Source: Micropterix aruncella (taxonomy: Eukaryota; Arthropoda; Insecta; Lepidoptera; Micropterigidae). Taken from it: DNA of 64,000 bases. This document shows, piece by piece, positions 12,673 to 24,301 of the stretch. Under the pieces are notes generated by a model. That model did not search any database. It was not told the DNA's origin and worked only from the letters and a program-made list of their open reading frames with translations. The first letter of the stretch is position 1, and each line of letters starts with the position of its first letter. The position numbers and the translations under genes are program-made. The stretch is taken from the NCBI GenBank assembly GCA_944548615.1, contig OX155960.1, positions 10,726,365 through 10,790,364 on the forward strand, given 5' to 3'.

Positions 12673-14104
12673 TGCTCTATATATCTGGTAACGTACATTT
12701 CCTAAGTTTGAAACTGTTTGAAACTGAAAAATGCTCAATTTTGGATTTATCACAATTTGACTAATGACCACAGGTGTATATCTATTACAGTAATAGGTTA
12801 TTGCCCCAGCAACAATTACATGTGTTTCGAAGACAGACATTATATTTTATCGCGGAGGACATATTTCTTTTTATATTCAGAAACTTGTATCGTTTGCGTA
12901 AATCGTATTTACTAAGAGCACAACTTCAGTTATATTAAAACAGTATAAAAACAGTGCCATAAAATAGACCCCTAAATGACCCTACAGAGGATGTTGCGAA
13001 CGCGCGATAATTTCTGACGATTAAACTATTTCCAAACTGAAGTCGGTCTGTGTATCTGTCTGTCTGTGTTGTGTATTCCTACACGACAGCAGTTTATAAA
13101 ATTATTATTCAGATGAAATCAGTCCTTAGCTACTTTCCAGAAAAGTCTTGGGGTGACACAACCGATTTTCTTTTCCTTTAATGTCCATCTTCATAAATTC
13201 GATGGCAGTTTATAAAACTGCCTCCTCATATAAAATAATGTAATGCGATGCGCGGGTATTGGTGAGCGGATGCTGGGGTGTTTTCGGAAATCCCACGATT
13301 AGAGATATTAAATATTATTTCCGCGCATCGCGCGAGAACAAAAGCAAACAGGAGATAACATCGCCAATTTAGGAGTGGGCCGCGGCCCCATTCCTCGGAT
13401 AGTAAACGTAGTACGGCGGTAATAAGACAAATCTGTCTACGACAGTGGTATAAAATACAGTGTCCAAAACGGTGTACCTACAATTTGTAAGACCACAACG
13501 TCCTATTTCTCTCTCTCTCCCTTTCTCACTCCCTGTCCCAGTTCGTTGATACTTTATGGTCAGGATTTCTTGAGACAGTCATCTGTCATCTCATCTCACT
13601 TTGGTCGGGCTGGTTTCGCTTGTTTGTGTTGCCAGTTCTGATTATTTGCAGTTTTGGGCAATTATTTCCGTATTAATTATTAATTGCAATTAACTCTCAA
13701 ACATAGGTAGTCGTTGCTTTCGGCAACCTGAATCATTAATAAAAAACCATGTCGTCCCATTTGTTCAGCTTATGGCCACTTTTTCTGACAATTATTTCGA
13801 AACTCATTGAGCTATTCGAAACTCGAAACTATTTCAAGACTTGAAAGTACTTCGAGCATCCGTAGCATTTCCAAGTTTTCATCCTCGCCGTCAGACGACT
13901 CATTCACTCGTGTTATGAAAATACGCAACCAAACCACGGGCACAAGCAAGACGCGCACGCAGATTTTTGAACGACAAAAGTGACAGATAGTGCCGCGCGC
14001 CGTCAAGCGATCAGCTGGTCGACCGGCGCACATAAGGCCATTTAGCTAATTTTGGAGGACAAATAGATTATATAATTACGCGTAAAACTCAACATTTTGG
14101 GCAT
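12673..14104. other. No gene recognised; partial family A repeat
   Basis: 13030-13165 matches family A (ACTGAAGTCGGTCTGTGTATC ... GAAAAGTCTTGGGGTGACAC). A pyrimidine tract lies at 13503-13535. Otherwise unassigned. Confidence 0.45.
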
Positions 14105-14230
14105 CAACACAGTTGTCAACTACTACAGGCGAATGTACCACCCTAGGAAGTTATAACGATATTAGTACGTTCTTTCAGCCGTGGGATGAACGTAGAGACT
14201 TAGAGACAACACAGGGGCACTGGAAAGTGA
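14105..14230 (+). repeat. Repeat family C, 5' core only
   Basis: GTTGTCAACTACTACAGGCGA...CACCCTAGGAAGTTATAACGATATT is a diverged copy of the family C leader (compare 18157 and 43126). Confidence 0.65.
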
Positions 14231-14364
14231 AAAAAGCGGGCCGACCCCGCGCCCTCAGTACTAGATTTGGCCGGATTTCTCCGTCCTCCAGTCTGGTCCA
14301 GGGCTCGAGGTCGTGAAGCCGTTTTTTTTTCAAGAAACATCATCATCAGGAAACTAACTGGGAG

Positions 14365-14462
14365 TGCCATATATACGTTGCATACGTGGGACAAGTGTGC
14401 ACACCAACGTAAGAGCGTTGCATCGTATACGTTGCGTACGTGGGCTCAGCGTGTCTCTACCC
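14365..14462 (+). repeat. Left member of a 95-bp direct repeat pair
   Basis: GGACAAGTGTGCACACCAACG and GAGCGTTGCATCGTATACGT recur at 14880-14982. The tRNA-derived SINE lies between the two members. Confidence 0.75.
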
Positions 14463-14593
14463 TAAGAACTCCCGTCAGCGAGTATACACTCAAAAGACCG
14501 TCAAGCAATCGGATTCATTATTACTTCGATTCTGCTCCATTTCAACTCACTTTCAGAATCATAAACATATTGTACAGCGGTTGTACACAATAC

Positions 14594-14867
14594 ACGGCCC
14601 GGTGGCATAGTGGTTAGGTCGCCTGATCTTACATTGTAAGGTCCCGGGTTCGATTCCCGGCTGGGTCACCATTTTCCGTTGGGATCAAATTAACGGAATT
14701 GCATTTTCAATTCTGTCGATCGAATGCAATAACAAGACACACACACGTTACACGCACACATACATATAACACGTCATAGTAGGGTTGGTTGTAAGAGATT
14801 GTCATATGACAATATACCCGCCCATTGTGACATTTCACAATAAAGAGTATAAACAAACAAACAAACT
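14594..14867 (+). mobile_element. tRNA-derived SINE, full length
   Basis: The head is tRNA-like: GGCCCGGTGGCATAGTGG (A box) and GGTTCGATTCCCGG (B box). The acceptor arms GGCCCGG/CTGGGTC can pair. The anticodon arm is degenerate (CTTAC-ATT-GTAAG), so it is not a functional tRNA. The body contains TTAACGGAATTGCATTTTCA and GAATGCAATAACAAGACAC; the tail is AATAAAGAGTATAAACAAACAAAC. A second copy at about 50050-50290 has the same body. Confidence 0.85.
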
Positions 14868-14879
14868 AGTGCACCAGCT

Positions 14880-14982
14880 TCTGCCATATAATGTATAAGT
14901 TGGATACGCAGGACAAGTGTGCACACCAACGTCGGAGCGTTGCATCGTATACGTATCATACTTGAGCTCAGTCTATCCTTAC
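14880..14982 (+). repeat. Right member of the 95-bp direct repeat pair
   Basis: Same words as 14365-14462, more diverged at its ends. Confidence 0.72.
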
Positions 14983-14989
14983 TTTTAAA

Positions 14990-16339
14990 CAAGCGGTTTG
15001 ACCGATCGGTTGTGTCGCGTTCAACTTAGCGGGCCGAACAAGCGAGAGCTGCGTATGAACGTCAATTGGTATCAGCGTTGATCGGCGATCACCGGTAAAC
15101 GGAATAAGTGGCGTTTAAACCGCCGAGTGCAACCCGCCCGAGGACAAACCGCCCGCGGATATGAAAACAAAAAAACCGCAGACAATTTAATTTTGCTCAA
15201 GACGTTAAACACGCGCGGATGGAGCGTCATAATTGTACAGCTGGAACAAAGAAGTGACAGGATGCGGGCGTGTCGGAGCCCAAACAAAAAGGCCGCCATT
15301 GTGTCGAGGTTGACTGGATGCAGAGAAACCATCCCCATGACGATGACACCACCTGAATTTGATTTGAATTATATTGCCCAAGCACATAGCAAATTAAAGC
15401 ATTTGATTTTATAGTAGGCATTAGGTTTGTTAGAGCATTAACCCTGCGTGTTTATGAAGAAAAACTGCTCGGTATGGGTGGGTAAACCACGGTACCTGCC
15501 CCGGCCGACATTTTAAAGGGACGCCAAATTCATGTATTAGGAAAAAAATATTTACTAAAGCGCCTAGAATCCAGGATGCGTCGTACTATCGATTGTTCAT
15601 TTGCTTTTGGAACGCATTCTAAGTTGATTTTTAAACGCGCGTCCAGTGTCTGTGATGTCTCGGCCTGGGGAATTCCCCTCGCACCAAGAAAAATTGCTAC
15701 CCACAGATAGTAGTGGACGGGGGTACACGAGCGGGGTCAAAAAAACCTATTACTTAGGTTAGTATTTACATATGTGGCTGATTAGGTGTGCGGTAATTAA
15801 CTTTGGTTTTCTTTGCTTATAGCTACTCGTTCAAACGTGATGTCGTAATACATTCGTTCGCGGAAATTAAAGCTCGACATGTAAAGCTGTAACAAGATTA
15901 GATGATAAAATTTAGTGGTACCTAAGGATTGAAGGTGGGTGTACAGTCTGGTGTGCGTCGCCTACACTGGTTGTATATATTCCTTATTAATATTATATGA
16001 TAGGAAAAGTTTACATATATGTTCCGGTTTACATACAATTTAAGTTCACATATAAGGAGAAGTTTTATGGCACATATTAGCAAATACGTAATTAAGAGTG
16101 CATTTTTTTAAGGGTTCTTATTCCACGGTCACAAAAAATCGCACCCAGCATATTCGTTTTGTGAGTTTTTTTAATCATCAATTTCACAAAGAAGGAAAAA
16201 TGCTCCAATTTAAAAATAAACTCATGCTATATCTCATTGAAAGAGAATTGTACGACATTAACGATCTCTAAAAACTGTATAATGCATCTCGACTATATAT
16301 CTTTCTGTAATAGGTTTTAAATCAATTTTCAATTTGACT
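14990..16339. other. No gene recognised
   Basis: GC-rich at 15000-15330 with several overlapping open frames and no recognisable family; AT-rich from 15750. No repeat in common with other parts of the window. Confidence 0.35.
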
Positions 16340-16925
16340 AAAATGTATTGACTATTTCTATTACTAGGTAGGCACGTATTTCTTGACTATTTTTATTTGC
16401 AATATAATCACTAAGACATTTTATTTTACTTTTTGACAAGCGTCACATTTTTTTTTGTTCTTTTTGACATTAATTTATTAATTTTATACTAAAAAAAACT
16501 TATTTGTATCGGTATTTTAAAGAATTAATTATGTTCATTATAACCTTCTTTTTCTTCTCATTACATTATTCATTATAGTCAATGTAATAGAACCACTAAT
16601 TAATGAGTTAATTTCTACATATCTTCTCATTATCTTACATCTCTATATCTTACTTTCTACATATCTTACTCTGTGTTTTTTATCTGGCAAACTAAATGGT
16701 GAGACTCGATTTAATTCTACAATAATACCTTCTTTATTCTTACGAGTAACCTTTTATGTTTTGATTATTAATAGAAGAATTTGATCATTAATGAAGAATT
16801 CAATCATATCACGGCCAAATGTAAATGTAATACAACTGTATACAACTACATGTATGACAAATAATACATCACTACTGTAGGTATTAGTTTTTAGGACAAT
16901 AAATTATTTGATTTGATTTGATTTG
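16340..16925 (+). repeat. Repeat family D
   Basis: AT-rich segment ending AGGACAATAAATTATTTGATTTG with a (GATTT)n tail. It matches, in reverse, 50483-50690 and 50930-51130. The tail suggests a retrotransposon 3' end on the + strand. Confidence 0.65.
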
Positions 16926-17280
16926 TCATGCTGGAGGGGGGGAGTCTATAATGTCAAGTTTTTGCCCCGGGTTGTAGATCCGCGTCTGTTGCTCACAAAT
17001 GCCATGCTAAGTACAGGTTCAAAAATCTGTAAATCGTTGTTTATTTCGCAAGCTGGGGTCTTTGCGCTCTTTGCTCTTTGCGGACAATCTTTGTGTGTAA
17101 TCCATTTAAAGATTGACATTTGCCGCAACATGATGAAAAGAAATGAACTCGCAAGTCAAAATCGCTAAAATTATAAAATGCTCACGCTGTGCCGTAGAAT
17201 TTGTCATCAGACGCTTCCAGGAAAAATTTGTCATGACAATATACATACAGGCAGTCCCAGAACTGGACCGACTGACTTTA

Positions 17281-17605
17281 AGTGGTGATATCGTCGGTCA
17301 AGACCTACCTAAGTAACATAACATGTGTTTAGCAAAATGTAATAGTTTTCCAGTTATACTAGATTTTCGAGAAAAAAACACTTTTTAGTCTTGTTTAAAA
17401 AAAATCTTTTTATTGGTAACTTTTTCCATGAAAATATTCTTCAACAGTTACACTATCGTAATTACCTTTAATTGACAAAAAAAACACTATTATTTAATTT
17501 TATTTTTTTTTAGATTTTTCTGAAAACTATGAGTTTTTGATAACTATGGCATTTTGCTGCACATGCTTCGTTATTTAGGTAGATCTTTGCCGAAGCTATA
17601 ACCAC
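17281..17605. mobile_element. MITE-like inverted-repeat element
   Basis: AAGACCTACCTAAGTAACATAACATGTG...AGCAAAATG (17301-17345) is matched in reverse by CATTTTGCTGCACATGCTTCG...TTAGGTAGATCTT (17549-17588). The interior is A/T-rich and non-coding. Confidence 0.7.
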
Positions 17606-17661
17606 ATACAGTCTGCCGGAGGTTTTACTTAAAACATATCTATAAGAAAACCGAGTATAAT

Positions 17662-17788
17662 ATAAAATCGAAGACTATCGCGGTTGTTTGACATTATAAA
17701 TAGGATAGAAAACGAATTTACCGCGTGAAATTTACCGCGGGTCCTACAAATTTCACGCGGTAAATTCGTTTTCTATCCTATTTATAAT
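17662..17788. mobile_element. Foldback element, copy 3, with perfect 41-bp arms and 12-bp TSD
   Basis: ACCGAGTATAAT occurs at 17650-17661 and 17789-17800. Inside, a left segment with AAGACTATCGCGGTTGTTTG is followed by perfect 41-bp arms (17693-17733 and 17748-17788) around a 14-nt loop. It looks like an internally deleted form of the family. Confidence 0.88.
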
Positions 17789-18149
17789 ACCGAGTATAAT
17801 GTTTCATACACCTTATATTTACGAGTAGATCAATAAGCGCTAAATTCGTGAGCTGGAGACTATGTTTTAAACATGCGTGTGAAACATTTGACCAAATATC
17901 CGGAGGGGCGGCGGCCACTTTCATAAGCACCATCCGTAAGCGAAGATCTCGGTAGTGTCAGGTCAGATTAGCGAAGCACAACCATCACCGGAGACGGGGC
18001 CACTCGGAATTAAAGGAAGGCTGTAAATCAACAGCGAATCCACTTAGGAGAGAGTTGGGCGCACGCCAGGAGAGGCGGCTCGCGGCACTGCCCTGCCAAC
18101 TTGCAACAGTACGGGAGCCATGTGCAGTTTACACTGCGACATCGGTCAA

Positions 18150-19390
18150 CTACAGCTGTCAACTACAACGGGCGAGCCCGTCACCTCAGGAAGTTTTAAC
18201 GATATTAGATAGTTCTATCCCCCGTGAGGCGAGCGCAGAAGACTTAAGACGAAACAGCCCACTGTCTAGTTACGCCACTCGCTCGTCAGAGACAAAACGC
18301 TTTACGGCGAGGCACCGGGAAAGGTACCCAGCGGGCGGCGTCGTCGCCTGACTAACAACTAGAGTTGTCAACTACAAAGGGCGAGACCGTCACCTCAGGA
18401 AGTTTTAACGATTAGACGTTAGAAATACCGTTTTCCAAAGTGTCAGTCTACCCTCTTCTATTTTTAGTTATGAGTTTTTTTAATGTCAAACATCCACCGC
18501 AGCAGCGAGTGCATCTTTCTGCACAAGCAGGGTAAGGACTACACGAATCCGACCTCGTACAACTAGGGGTTGTCGACTACAGCGGGTGAGTCCGTCACCT
18601 CAGGAAGTGTTAAAGATTATTCGTCGATTTCGAATCGATTATCTCCCTGGAGTGAGCGCAGAAGACTTGGACAAAACAGTCCACCATCAAGCTCCGCCAC
18701 AAACCCGTAAGAGGCCAACGCCGTATAGGCCAGGGCCAACGCCGCGAGTATAGGCCAGGAGTGTTACCCATCGGGCTTACACTCAGGCCCTTACTTCCAA
18801 TTGCGACCAGATTACTCCAGTCTCTCGATTGGTTACGAGTTCGAGGTCGCTTGCGCGGTCCTCTCCCTTACGAAGCGGTGAAACGGCGTAGACGTACCTT
18901 TCTGCTCACATTTTCCCCACCCTTTTCCCGCAATGCCCTGTAGCTCGAGAGTAAACCTACTGTTTGGTATACTGTGCTAACAGTTTGGGAGATTATCCCC
19001 GTCTGGAATTAACCACCAGGATACCTCCTACCTCTTGACTAGCTACAGGATGATACGGTGTCTACCGAATTTAACGCGAACCACGGCATCCTTTAACCGG
19101 CTTTTCAAGAGAAGTTGCTGGTCGTTTCAAACCCCCGCTCTATGGGAGACAGTATTGTTTCCAGACTCCTCGGGCTGTCGGTCAGAATGCACAATTGATT
19201 GGCTGAAGCCACGCGGTGCGCGAACCGTCCAGGAGCGCTCGAAGGTTGGCTCCTAGGGAAAACTGGCCCGCAGGCCAGAGTCCTACCCGGGCTCGCACTT
19301 CTGCGTGGAGGCCGCCGGGTGGAGCTTGACCCGTTGAATTGCAACAGAGCCCATTAGCTCCCTGCGCCATCGGTCAAACGAATAGAAGCG
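18150..19390 (+). repeat. Repeat family C, cluster including the longest copy
   Basis: Three starts of the family core (AACTACAACGGGCGAGCCCG, then TCACCTCAGGAAGTTTTAACGAT) lie at 18158, 18367 and 18567. The third continues for about 830 bp through GACTGTTTTGTCC-like, GGTTACGAGTTCGAGGTCGC, GAAGCGGTGAAACGG, AATGCACAATTGATTGGCTGA and GAGTCCTACCCGGGCTCGCAC. It resembles a conserved non-coding retroelement segment but has no recognised frame. Confidence 0.75.
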
Positions 19391-19439
19391 ATCTTAAGTG
19401 AAACAACTTATTCTATAAACAAGATAAAACGGATTTACG

Positions 19440-19500
19440 CGCGAGGTTGAATGCAACGTCGCCGAAAAGTCGGGTGCTATTGACTTCACACGGGAAGTGA
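19440..19500. repeat. Foldback family fragment
   Basis: GGATTTACGCGCGAGGTTGAATGCAACGTCGCCGAAAAGTCGGGTGCTA retains parts of both arms of the foldback family, with most of the loop and one arm lost. Confidence 0.6.
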
Positions 19501-19890
19501 AAATGGCAGACATTTCTTTAGTTTTGAACCGTCAAATTTAAGCGTGTTTCCAAGCTCACTTTGTCGAGTGCGAGTTGGGCATTCCGCTAACTTCCTCGGT
19601 GTTTTCTTGTGAATTAAATCAGCGTTTTCGTTAACAATATGACACATAATGATATGGCCCATTTTATAAGCTTAAATTTTAACAAAATAAACACGTGCAC
19701 ATTATTATTCCGTCGTAGAAGTCCCCGTCGCTATGTGAGAAATTACAATTCAGGCTAATAATGCAAGCTTTCAACAATCCCCTTGAAAGGGCGACCGGCG
19801 AGCTGACGCCAGTCACACACAGCTGACGCGCGTTTTCTAACCATATAGTGCACAATCATTTTGTTAAAAGACAACGCAAATTCTCTAGAC

Positions 19891-20104
19891 CAGCGGTTCT
19901 CCAACTTTTCTGGTTGCGGAACACTTTTGGGAAGCCAAATATTTAACGGAGCCCTAAAATAAATAAAAAATAGTTTATTTCCATTCTTTATTAATAATCA
20001 CATTAATGATTATTAATAAATCTTCAATAATAATCACAGTTTTTTCCAGTACAAAGGATTTGCGGAGCCCCAGGGCTCCACGGAGCAACCCTTGAATATG
20101 GCTG
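19891..20104. mobile_element. Non-autonomous hAT element with 8-bp TSD
   Basis: Begins CAGCGGTTCTCC and ends ATATGGCTG. It is flanked by perfect CTCTAGAC at 19883-19890 and 20105-20112. The interior contains GGAGCCC...CTCCACGGAGC text typical of CAGNGGTTCTCAACC-type hAT MITEs. 214 bp, non-coding. Confidence 0.88.
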
Positions 20105-20271
20105 CTCTAGACCATGTAATAGGAATGAAGCAGATTTGAAGTAGAAATTAATCAAATTGCTCGAAGGTCCTTTTGAGTGCATATCCACTGAAGAGGATAA
20201 TTAAGTTCGTTCGTTAACGCGTCCGGGCCAGGTTAGGACACGTCTCTCCAATAATAGGCAAAATTTTATTT

Positions 20272-21196
20272 TTTTTAAAAACCGACTCCAAAAAAAATAT
20301 AAGTGCAGCAGCCATGTCATGGTGAAACTGAGAACCGGCTATCATCATAATTTAATGTGTATACACAATTTCGTATCTGCGCTGTTGACCGTTAAGGAAA
20401 TCCCTCGATGGGAGCCAACCCTAGGTGCCGCAGTCCTGTCTTAGTGAAACTTAGAACGGGCTGTCGTAATTGAATGCATAAACAAAATTTTGTGTGTGCT
20501 GTTGACCGTTGAAGAGTACCCTCAGGAGCCAACCCTGGGTGCAGCAGCCATGTTAACGGGATATCATAACTGAATGATACAAAATCTCCTGTCTGTGTTG
20601 TTGACCGTTGAGTATTCCCTTTATCGGGAGCAAACCCCGGATGTAGAATCAGGTCATGCTATCCATAAAAAATGCATTGTTATCGGAACTTAATCAGCAA
20701 TATATATATATATTTCTTTTCCTTTTTATTTTTTTTTATTCATTGCCGAATATATGTGATATAAAAACTAGAGAGCTAGCTGCCCTGGAACAAGTCCTGG
20801 CACTTAGTTGGGCAGCAGCAGTACTTAAATGCTAATGCTCATATCGGCCGTGTTTAATTTAAATTTTAATTATATATATTTTTTTTATTGATATGATTAT
20901 TAGTGATACTTGTGCACTTGTAAATGAATTGTTAAATTAAATAAATAAATAAATAAATGTAAAATTTCAACTTCATATGATAATTTCTGGTGAGTTCCTT
21001 TAATTCCTCATGGCTCCCATCATCAGAACAGGATTTTGATAAAAATTGGACCAATATGGAAGCATATTCTTTCAAATAAAAAAAGATTTTTTCCAAATTG
21101 GTTTATTAATTACGAAGTTCTGAGGTAACAAACATAGGTATTTAAAAAAATACAACCGAATTGATAACCTCCTCCTTTCTTTGAAGTCGGTTAAAA
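20272..21196. mobile_element. Family B element, copy 2 (with a different nested LINE tail)
   Basis: Left end AAAAACCGACTCCA, right end GAAGTCGGTTAAAAA. Three tandem units of about 110 bp (20302-20640). A LINE tail sits at about 20697-20957; copy 1 is uninterrupted at that point (10855-10870). Confidence 0.82.
20697..20957 (+). mobile_element. LINE 3' tail nested in family B copy 2
   Basis: Contains CTGCCCTGGAACAAGTCCTGG, GTTGGGCAGCAGCAGTACTT and ATCGGCCGTGTTTAATTT, ending in (AAAT)n. The same tail lies reversed at 57424-57700. Confidence 0.82.
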
Positions 21197-21587
21197 ATAA
21201 GCGGCCTGGATGGCCTTGTCGTTCGCCTCTTGTAGGTCCTTGTGTGTGATTGACAACTGCGGCCAGGATAGGAGGTGGTCTTTATCTTGCAGCGTTCCGC
21301 AGTCGCAAATTGGATTTTTTGTGTAGCCCCACCGTACGAGATTGGTTCGGCGTCTTGTCGCACCCACCCTCAGTCTGTTAAGACTAGGCCAGGTGGTAAT
21401 ACGGGAGACGGGACCCCGGTGCTATCTGTTCCTTAATATCATCGCCAAGGGAAGCCCTCCATTGAGTGATGCGGCTCCAAGGTTGAGAAACACTAAGTAA
21501 CCACTATAAATATCAATTTTGAGGGTGGTACTTGAGTGTCACTCGAGTGAGAGTTCCCTTAGGGTGTACTTTAGTATTATCAGTTGG

Positions 21588-22215
21588 GCGGTGTCGTCTA
21601 CAACGGGCGAATTCGTAACCCCAGGCTGGTATAACGATATGTGATCGTGGGATGACCGTAGAAGACTTTGGGACGGCACAAACCTACCGTCCAACAAACC
21701 CACGAACCCGCCAGAGTCCAACGCCTTACGGCGAGGCACTAGGAAGGTAATCCAATGGGCCCACCTCGCCCCCTGGCTACCAGTTTTGATAGGATATCTC
21801 CGTTTGTAATTAACCTTCAGGATACCTCCATCCTCCCAACTGGTTATGGGACCGGAGTCGCTTAGGCGGCCTCTACCTGCCGTAGTTCAGCGGTGATTCA
21901 GTTTGAATCTATCGCGGACCAAAGACATCTTTTGCCCGGCTCTGAATTCAGGATCAGGTAGAAGAGTGGTTGACGACAGGTCATCATCCACCCCCGCTGC
22001 TTAGGATGCATTATATTTCCATAGTCTCCAGACTCCTTCAGCAATTAGTCAGAGTGCACATCCGATTGGCGTTGCCGAACGGTGCGCCGGGAGGCAATCC
22101 CACCAGGAAAAGTCGAGATTGACCAGCCGTGAGGCCTGAGACGCGAGAGTCTTACGGAGTTGAATCGTGAGTTGGGCCGATCCGAGAACAAAATGGATGT
22201 TATGGCCCAAGCTAC
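21588..22215 (+). repeat. Repeat family C copy
   Basis: Begins GTCGTCTACAACGGGCGAATTCG and runs through CCAGAGTCCAACGCCTTACGG and CAATTAGTCAGAGTGCACATCC to AGTTGGGCCGATCCGAGAAC. Collinear with 11110-11455 at its 3' part. Confidence 0.75.
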
Positions 22216-22311
22216 ACGAAACCATTCGCTACACGTGACAGACAGGCAGCGAGTTGTTAAAGCGAGTTCAACTTGCAGCGAGGACTTGTGCGGGCAAATT
22301 CGTGTGACCAA

Positions 22312-22506
22312 AGCTTTAAGACCCGTATTCACGGTAAACTTTGATCAACAAAGTTGAATCAACATGTTGCTGAGTTGCTGAAACATATTTTTCGCAACAT
22401 TGCGTGTTGCGGAGTTTACCACTACGTGTTGAAAAGCGGCAACTCAGCAACATGTTGATTCAACTTTGTTGATAAACAAAAGTTTACCATGAATACGGGG
22501 CTTTAG
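22312..22506. mobile_element. Long-TIR MITE
   Basis: ACCCGTATTCACGGTAAACTTTGATCAACAAAGTTGAATC...AACATGTTGCTGAGTTG is repeated inverted at the right end (CAACTCAGCAACATGTTGATTC ... TGAATACGGGG). GCTTTAAG/GCTTTAGG outside the ends may be the target-site duplication. About 195 bp, arms about 65 bp. Confidence 0.8.
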
Positions 22507-23370
22507 GCTGGCAAATACGTGTGTCCGATGACGTGGAATAAGCTGCAACGGGCTTCTGAACCAATGCGAACTTGATGCAAGCAATCCGAGCGGAGGCGCA
22601 AGAAAAGTTACATAAACGGGACGAACTGCCGGGCTATTTCATCAGCGGCTCAGTGCGCGAGCCGACCGGCGACGCGGGCGTGCCTCTGATCAATATTTAA
22701 ACGCGGCCGGAAGAACGACCCAACCCGCGTCAAGGGTCAAGAAACTTACCCAGTTTTTCGCGCGGAAAATGGCGAATTAAGAGCAAGCAGGCACTGAGCG
22801 AGAATCCATATTTTATTCAAGTGACGGAACGAAAAGGGAAAACCTCTCTATAAAGTTAACACGGTGCGGTGTTTGCCCATTACGCCATATATGGTCAGGA
22901 CGCGATCGTGTCATAGCATACCATTTTGTCCTTACATATGAAGGGTTGCAAGGAAAAACCAGCATTGACCACGTGGCCAGCCTGAGAAATCGATAGAGGA
23001 ATAGAAAGAGAAAGCTGCATATGGGCCACATCTAATTCTTGTTTAGTCGCGCATGCGCGAGACACACGTAAATGGCTTTTAATTAACCGGCATCCTTGAA
23101 GGGGGTGAATCAGTACGAGCAAGTAAGCAACTTTTGATACAAATTGAGGAAAAATATTTTTTTCCTGCTATATAGGGTTATCAGTCAAGGGCGGGTCGAT
23201 GTTGACAGTCTGTGGCAGCCCTATTGTTTTGGCCCCGTCTGTCAAATCTGTTGTTTATAATTTAGTCACTAATGCTAAATTGTCATGGTAAGTTACACGA
23301 TTGAGCAGCATGTTAAAAACATATTGTCGAAATGAGTGTTCGTTAGTGCATAGTTACCTCTCGCGGAGGT
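22507..23370. other. No gene recognised
   Basis: 22560-22790 is GC-rich and ends with ATCAATATTTAAACGCGGCC and CCCAACCCGCGTCAAGGGTC. No frame or family recognised. Confidence 0.35.
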
Positions 23371-23374
23371 TACG

Positions 23375-23640
23375 TGAATCGGCCAACAAGATCGTGCGAT
23401 TTGACCCCGCTAGACTTTATCTTGTGGGGTTTTTGGAAGTCGCAGGTCTATGCCAATGAACCACAATCGACCGATGCCCTCATTGCCAACCTAAACCAGG
23501 CCATCGCTTAAATCCAGCCAGATCCATGCGGCAGTCATTAAAAGTTGAACCTCTCGGATCCGTGCCACAAGCGAAATCGCAGTGGATATTTGAACAATGT
23601 CATATGCCATACAAAATGACATACATGGACCTTTCAAATA
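23375..23640 (+). pseudogene. Tc1/mariner-type transposase C-terminus
   Basis: Reads CDLTPLDFILWGFWKSQVYA then NEPQSTDALIANLNQAIA, with stops afterwards and remnants such as GYLNNVICHT. LTPxDFxLWG carries the last catalytic aspartate of DDD/E transposases of this group. The rest of the transposase is missing. Confidence 0.72.
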
Positions 23641-23705
23641 ATAAAAAAAGAATTTCGTTATTATTTATATCGAACGAAGAAAATTGTTAATACGGGAAAT
23701 TGGGC

Positions 23706-24002
23706 CAGATTGCGTTTCTTCGTGAACTAAAATCGGGATTAGTTCATACCAGCAAGACTGGGCAATATGTTAGAGCGGAATATAAAATAACTGATTACCA
23801 CTTTCCCAGCATAAAACTACCAATCGAACATAAAGCCGCATAATCTACGAATGGACGATATGTTTTCAAACTAAATTCGCTTGGTAGTTTTTGTGCGAGA
23901 AAAGATACGACATTAACTTTTACATTCCGCTCTAGCGTACTGCGCTGTCTCGTTCGCATGAACTATTTTCTTATATTATTTCACGATGAAACGCAATATA
24001 GC
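23706..24002. mobile_element. Foldback MITE with about 100-bp imperfect arms
   Basis: ATTGCGTTTC near 23709 with AACTAAAATCGGGATTAG is opposed by ACTATTTTCTTATATTATTTCACGATGAAACGCAAT (23965-23998). Related direct copies are at 11545-11820. Confidence 0.65.
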
Positions 24003-24301
24003 CGCAATCGATACGCATTCTCACTCTCGACTGTGTCGTTTTAGCTTGGCGTACTTAGCATTACAAGCAATCTCAAGATATGAACGCCCGTAAGGAACAC
24101 TAAATAGAGAATGTTATAAGTGGCCTATTACGGTTTTTACTGCCATACATGGCAAACGGTCTGCCATGCCCTGATATTAGAGTGGGTGATTTATTTGCAA
24201 TGAGAAGTGCGTAAAAATGAAATATTGATACCAGAAGGGGTTTTTATTAAGACCTGCAACCAGTACTGGCTTTAGCGGTTATTACAAACGCTACATGCAT
24301 C

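Noticed and set aside
14596..14668. Functional tRNA gene
   Set aside because: The anticodon arm does not form a normal 7-nt loop, and a second copy of the attached non-tRNA body at 50.1 kb shows it is a SINE.
18055..18351. 98-codon open frame
   Set aside because: It is a reading of repeat family C that is not preserved in the other copies.
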